From Candidatus Aminicenantota bacterium (GTDB lineage: Bacteria; Acidobacteriota; Aminicenantia; UBA2199), in assembly GCA_030612495.1 (NCBI GenBank), contig JAUWNT010000119.1:1-6206 (forward strand): DNA of 6,206 bases. Reading direction: 5' to 3'. The position numbers and the translations under genes were made by a program. The notes under the pieces were generated by a model, which searched no databases, was not told the origin of the DNA, and was given only the letters and a program-made list of their open reading frames with translations. Below, piece after piece: positions 5,660-6,206 of this stretch (positions within the stretch are counted from its first letter, which is position 1; the number at the start of each line of letters is the position of its first letter).

Positions 5660-6206
5660 AAGAAGAGAAAGAATTTAGCCTTGAAACAATAGAGCAAAAA
5701 GCAGCTTTTGTCGAATCAGTTCTATTTGTTTCAAAAGAACCTGTTGAACCAGAAAAAATCATGACTTTTTTAAAATGTAAAAATATTAAAGATTTTGAAG
5801 AAATTCTATCAAAATTAAATGAGATGTATAAAGATTCATCAAGGGGGATTATTTCAAAAAGATCAGGCGGAGGATTGCAGCTTGTTACAAAAATAGAGAT
5901 GCATGATTTGTTAAATGATTTTTTTAAAATAAAGAAGACATCAACATTAACAATTCCTTCTCTTGAAACATTATCAATTGTTTCGTATAAACAGCCTGTT
6001 ACACTTGCTGAGATTTCCCGCTTAAGGGGAGTAAATTCTATTGGACCTGCGAAAAATTTGCTGCAAAAAAAATTAATAAAAATCAGTGGAAGAAAAAGAG
6101 TACCAGGTCTTCCTGCACTATATTCTACAACAAAAGAATTTTTGCTCTATTTTGGGTTAAATGATATTTCTGAATTACCTTCAATTGAAGAGCTGACTGA
6201 AATGTT
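5656..6206 (+). CDS. scpB: Segregation and condensation protein B, 3' end cut by window edge
   Basis: ScpB dimerises and binds the ScpA linker to regulate the SMC condensin. The frame starts at ATG 5656 within the last codons of scpA (ATGA overlap) and is open to the right edge, giving 183 residues with no stop. The start is MKEEKEFSLETIEQKAAF. The first winged-helix domain follows (VESVLFVSKEPVEPEKI, about 19-35, to about 95). The second carries the family hallmark ETLSIVSYKQPVTLAEI (104-120), RGVNSIGP (124-131), and GRKRVPGLPALYSTTKEFL (145-163). Most family members are roughly 180-220 residues, so little is missing apart from the variable C-terminal tail. A GGGAG at 5636-5640 is too far upstream to be a typical ribosome-binding site. 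Translation therefore probably depends on coupling to scpA. Confidence 0.95.
   Translation, partial: MKEEKEFSLETIEQKAAFVESVLFVSKEPVEPEKIMTFLKCKNIKDFEEILSKLNEMYKDSSRGIISKRSGGGLQLVTKIEMHDLLNDFFKIKKTSTLTIPSLETLSIVSYKQPVTLAEISRLRGVNSIGPAKNLLQKKLIKISGRKRVPGLPALYSTTKEFLLYFGLNDISELPSIEELTEM

Overview
The window is an AT-rich stretch of bacterial chromosome with dense coding and short intergenic gaps. Two predicted lipoproteins and a Sec-type signal peptide suggest a diderm bacterium. The tRNA gene lacks an encoded CCA end, so a CCA-adding enzyme must exist. The SMC-ScpAB condensin genes and the M50 protease-trpS pairing fit many lineages (spirochaetes, Deferribacteres, delta-proteobacteria-like groups and others). 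I cannot fix the phylum from this sequence alone.

Left half (1-3188), accessory in character. A TPR-type repeat protein cut by the left edge runs rightward (to 889). It converges on a leftward group read in the order: a second, full-length TPR-type exported protein (3188-2160), tRNA-Phe(GAA) (2119-2047), then two small lipoprotein genes (1995-1513 and 1466-996). The two TPR proteins are paralogues of each other, and so are the two lipoproteins, so the block consists of two duplicated families around one tRNA. The TPR gene and the tRNA each have a near-consensus sigma-70 promoter. No functions can be named for these four proteins beyond likely envelope or periplasmic location.

Right half (3284-6206), housekeeping. 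A rightward operon encodes a site-2 protease family (M50) membrane metalloprotease, tryptophanyl-tRNA synthetase (trpS), and the condensin accessory subunits ScpA and ScpB. ScpB runs off the right edge and overlaps scpA by ATGA. The 95-bp gap between the TPR gene and the protease gene is a divergent promoter region. A perfect 6-bp-arm inverted repeat there places the two -35 boxes back to back.

The protease gene has no Shine-Dalgarno sequence and may be leaderless. No mobile element, CRISPR array, toxin-antitoxin pair or recognisable defence system is visible. The least explained material is the pair of uncharacterised lipoproteins and the paired TPR paralogues.
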